Positions 15,413 to 16,772 of a stretch of DNA of 16,772 nucleotides are shown piece after piece. The DNA comes from DATJUF01 sp035524095. Lineage in GTDB: Bacteria > Desulfobacterota > Binatia > Binatales > Binataceae. Position 1 is the first letter of the stretch; each line of letters begins with the position of its first letter. The notes below the pieces were generated by a model. The model was not told where the DNA came from. It saw nothing but the letters and a program-made list of their open reading frames with translations, and made no database searches. Location of the stretch: NCBI GenBank assembly GCA_035524095.1, contig DATKPK010000141.1, positions 1 to 16,772 of the forward strand. Reading direction: 5' to 3'. The position numbers and the translations under genes are program-made.

Positions 15413-16759
15413 TTACCGCTCGATCATCATCAGCCCACCGGGACTCCCATATCTCACGCCATCCAGATACTGGGGCGGTGCGTTGTGGTCGAAATAGAAA
15501 CCCATTTTGTTCGGGTTGCCATATTGGGACCATACCGTCTCGTGATTGTTCTGGAAGTCCATAGCCATCGATGAGACGCTGTTCCAGGCATGACCGAGCC
15601 CCGGAATATCACCGCTGCCGTTATAGTAAGAAATCGACTTCCACAGCTTGCGGTTGGAGTCATACAAGTCAACCCAATCGCCGTTCCAATGCTCCTTGTC
15701 CGCGTAGATAATACGGCTGGAATAGCAATAGCCCGCCGCTTCGCTCGGAATCCGATGGGCGTCGATGATCGCCATTTTGCGGACTTCCCAATTTCCCCAT
15801 GACGGCTTGGGGAAACCCAGTGGCATTAGATAGCCGTCCGGAAATGCTCCGCCCTCGTTATCGAAATGAGCCAGTGTCAGAATATTGCGATCGCCCAGGA
15901 AATCGGCCGTATAGATTGAAGTGCTTCCGTTGAAGCCATTGGTCTTCGCATCGTCATAGGTCCAGTCGAAACCAAAGACCGGCGAGCAGCGGGCCGTGCT
16001 CGAAAGCCGCAGCGAACGCCGAAGCGCGGGCACGAAGACGAACGTATCCGGGAACGGATGCGCCTCTTGATCGGAATAGAATAGGCTAAGCGAAGCTGTG
16101 TAGCGGGCTTGCTCGGGCGTCTCCTCCATGCCCCACTCGGTGTACCAGGTGCCTGGTGCGTAATCCATCGTCTTGGGGAATCCCGGATCGGTGATGTAGT
16201 CGCTCCACCGGTAAACAATATCGAGGGTCGTCGGAGCCGTGTTGCCATAGCGATCGACCGCCCATACGGCCCCGTAATTCGTCGGAGTGCTCACCACTAC
16301 TGAAGGTTGAAAACCAAAAAAGACGTTGGCGAGGATTTTCCAACCTTTGTTGGGATCCTGCGGATTCGGAAAAGGAGTTCCGCCGTGGTAATTCTCGAGG
16401 ACGTAATGCCCATTCGGCAGAACTTTTACGCTGGTCTGCGAGCCGTATTGTTCGGTCGCCGCCACCCAGCTTGGAGGTAGAAAGTCGTATTTAGCCGGTG
16501 CGAGGTTTATCTGCACATCCGGTGGCATTTTCCAGAAATAGACTCCCTCGAACAGCTTCTGCATTCCAAGCGGTATGAATTGCTTGTACTGCTGCCAGTT
16601 GGACATCGTGATCGTGCCGCTGGTCGGCACCGTGCCTTGGTTGGCCGTGTCCTTCACCCACTGATCCATTTCGCTGCGATCAGTTGATTGCGCTCTCCCC
16701 AACCCCGGAACTAAGGCGATCAGGAAGGCAATGACGAGACCGATTCGTAGACTTCTCAT
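15413..16759 (-). CDS. DUF1329 envelope protein, paralog C of three
   Basis: This 448-aa protein has a signal peptide that differs from those of A and B (MRSLRIGLVIAFLIALVPGL, one residue longer) but the same mature N-terminus (STDRSEMDQWVKDTANQGTV). All DUF1329 landmarks are present: YHGGTPFPNPQDP, VPALRRSLRLSS, DDAKTNGFNG, RIIYADKEHW and DLYDSNRKLW. Both conserved cysteines are kept. In the segment near 188-223 and the last about 30 residues it is closest to A; near 280-312 and 375-390 it is closest to B, so it looks mosaic. The ATG at 16759 has a GGG 6 nt upstream; the sequence is cut 13 nt beyond the start, so its promoter and leader cannot be seen. Probably a secreted envelope protein like its neighbours; function unknown. 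Confidence 0.88.
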   Translation of the reverse strand: MRSLRIGLVIAFLIALVPGLGRAQSTDRSEMDQWVKDTANQGTVPTSGTITMSNWQQYKQFIPLGMQKLFEGVYFWKMPPDVQINLAPAKYDFLPPSWVAATEQYGSQTSVKVLPNGHYVLENYHGGTPFPNPQDPNKGWKILANVFFGFQPSVVVSTPTNYGAVWAVDRYGNTAPTTLDIVYRWSDYITDPGFPKTMDYAPGTWYTEWGMEETPEQARYTASLSLFYSDQEAHPFPDTFVFVPALRRSLRLSSTARCSPVFGFDWTYDDAKTNGFNGSTSIYTADFLGDRNILTLAHFDNEGGAFPDGYLMPLGFPKPSWGNWEVRKMAIIDAHRIPSEAAGYCYSSRIIYADKEHWNGDWVDLYDSNRKLWKSISYYNGSGDIPGLGHAWNSVSSMAMDFQNNHETVWSQYGNPNKMGFYFDHNAPPQYLDGVRYGSPGGLMMIER

Positions 16760-16772
16760 CGTGATCCCAAAC

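Noticed and set aside
11970..16759. The three-fold repeat as a CRISPR or mobile-element array
   Set aside because: The repeated units are full-length coding genes with signal peptides; there are no short direct repeats with spacers, transposase genes or terminal inverted repeats.

Overview
The window looks like a piece of chromosome from an uncultured Gram-negative environmental bacterium with moderate GC. The evidence is a Wzx/Wzy/Wzc-type exopolysaccharide locus, Sec-type signal peptides, DUF1329 (LolA/LolB-like, envelope-associated) proteins and a CaiB/BaiF CoA-transferase beside an OFA-like carboxylate transporter. This mix recalls Candidatus Binatota, Desulfobacterota-like or Acidobacteriota genomes, but no marker gene is present, so the lineage is only a guess.

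Region 1 (1-7501, all minus strand) is an exopolysaccharide assembly cluster. Read in its own direction it holds: a small secreted protein with a carboxypeptidase-regulatory-like beta-sandwich and a Gly/Ala-rich hydrophobic tail (7501-6947); a fused Wzz/tyrosine-kinase (BY-kinase, Wzc-like) of 751 aa (6716-4461); a 959-aa O-antigen polymerase/ligase-like membrane protein with a C-terminal TPR-like domain (4439-1560), only 21 nt after the kinase; and a Wzx-like flippase that runs off the left edge (1185-<1). Together they would flip, polymerise and control the chain length of a polysaccharide. The glycosyltransferases and the outer-membrane export protein are not in the window.

Region 2 (7502-9036) is a boundary. 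A non-coding stretch of over 900 nt changes from GC-rich to very AT-rich and leads into a small secreted protein with an H-E-x-x-E motif (8434-9036). Region 3 (9233-11858, plus strand) is a two-gene set: an OFA/MCT-like MFS carboxylate transporter and a class III (CaiB/BaiF) CoA-transferase. This suggests uptake and CoA activation of an organic acid.

Region 4 (11915-16772, minus strand) is a tandem array of three closely related DUF1329 genes (447, 447 and 448 aa), called A, B and C here from left to right. Each is followed by its own GC-rich terminator hairpin. A and B also share a conserved upstream module: a TTGACA promoter box flanked by a TCGC/GCGA inverted repeat, a structured 5' leader with two adjacent stem-loops, and the same ribosome-binding region. 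C's upstream region lies outside the window. This repeated gene-plus-leader unit is the most unusual structure here: it looks like separately transcribed, co-regulated, mosaic paralogs of a poorly understood envelope protein.
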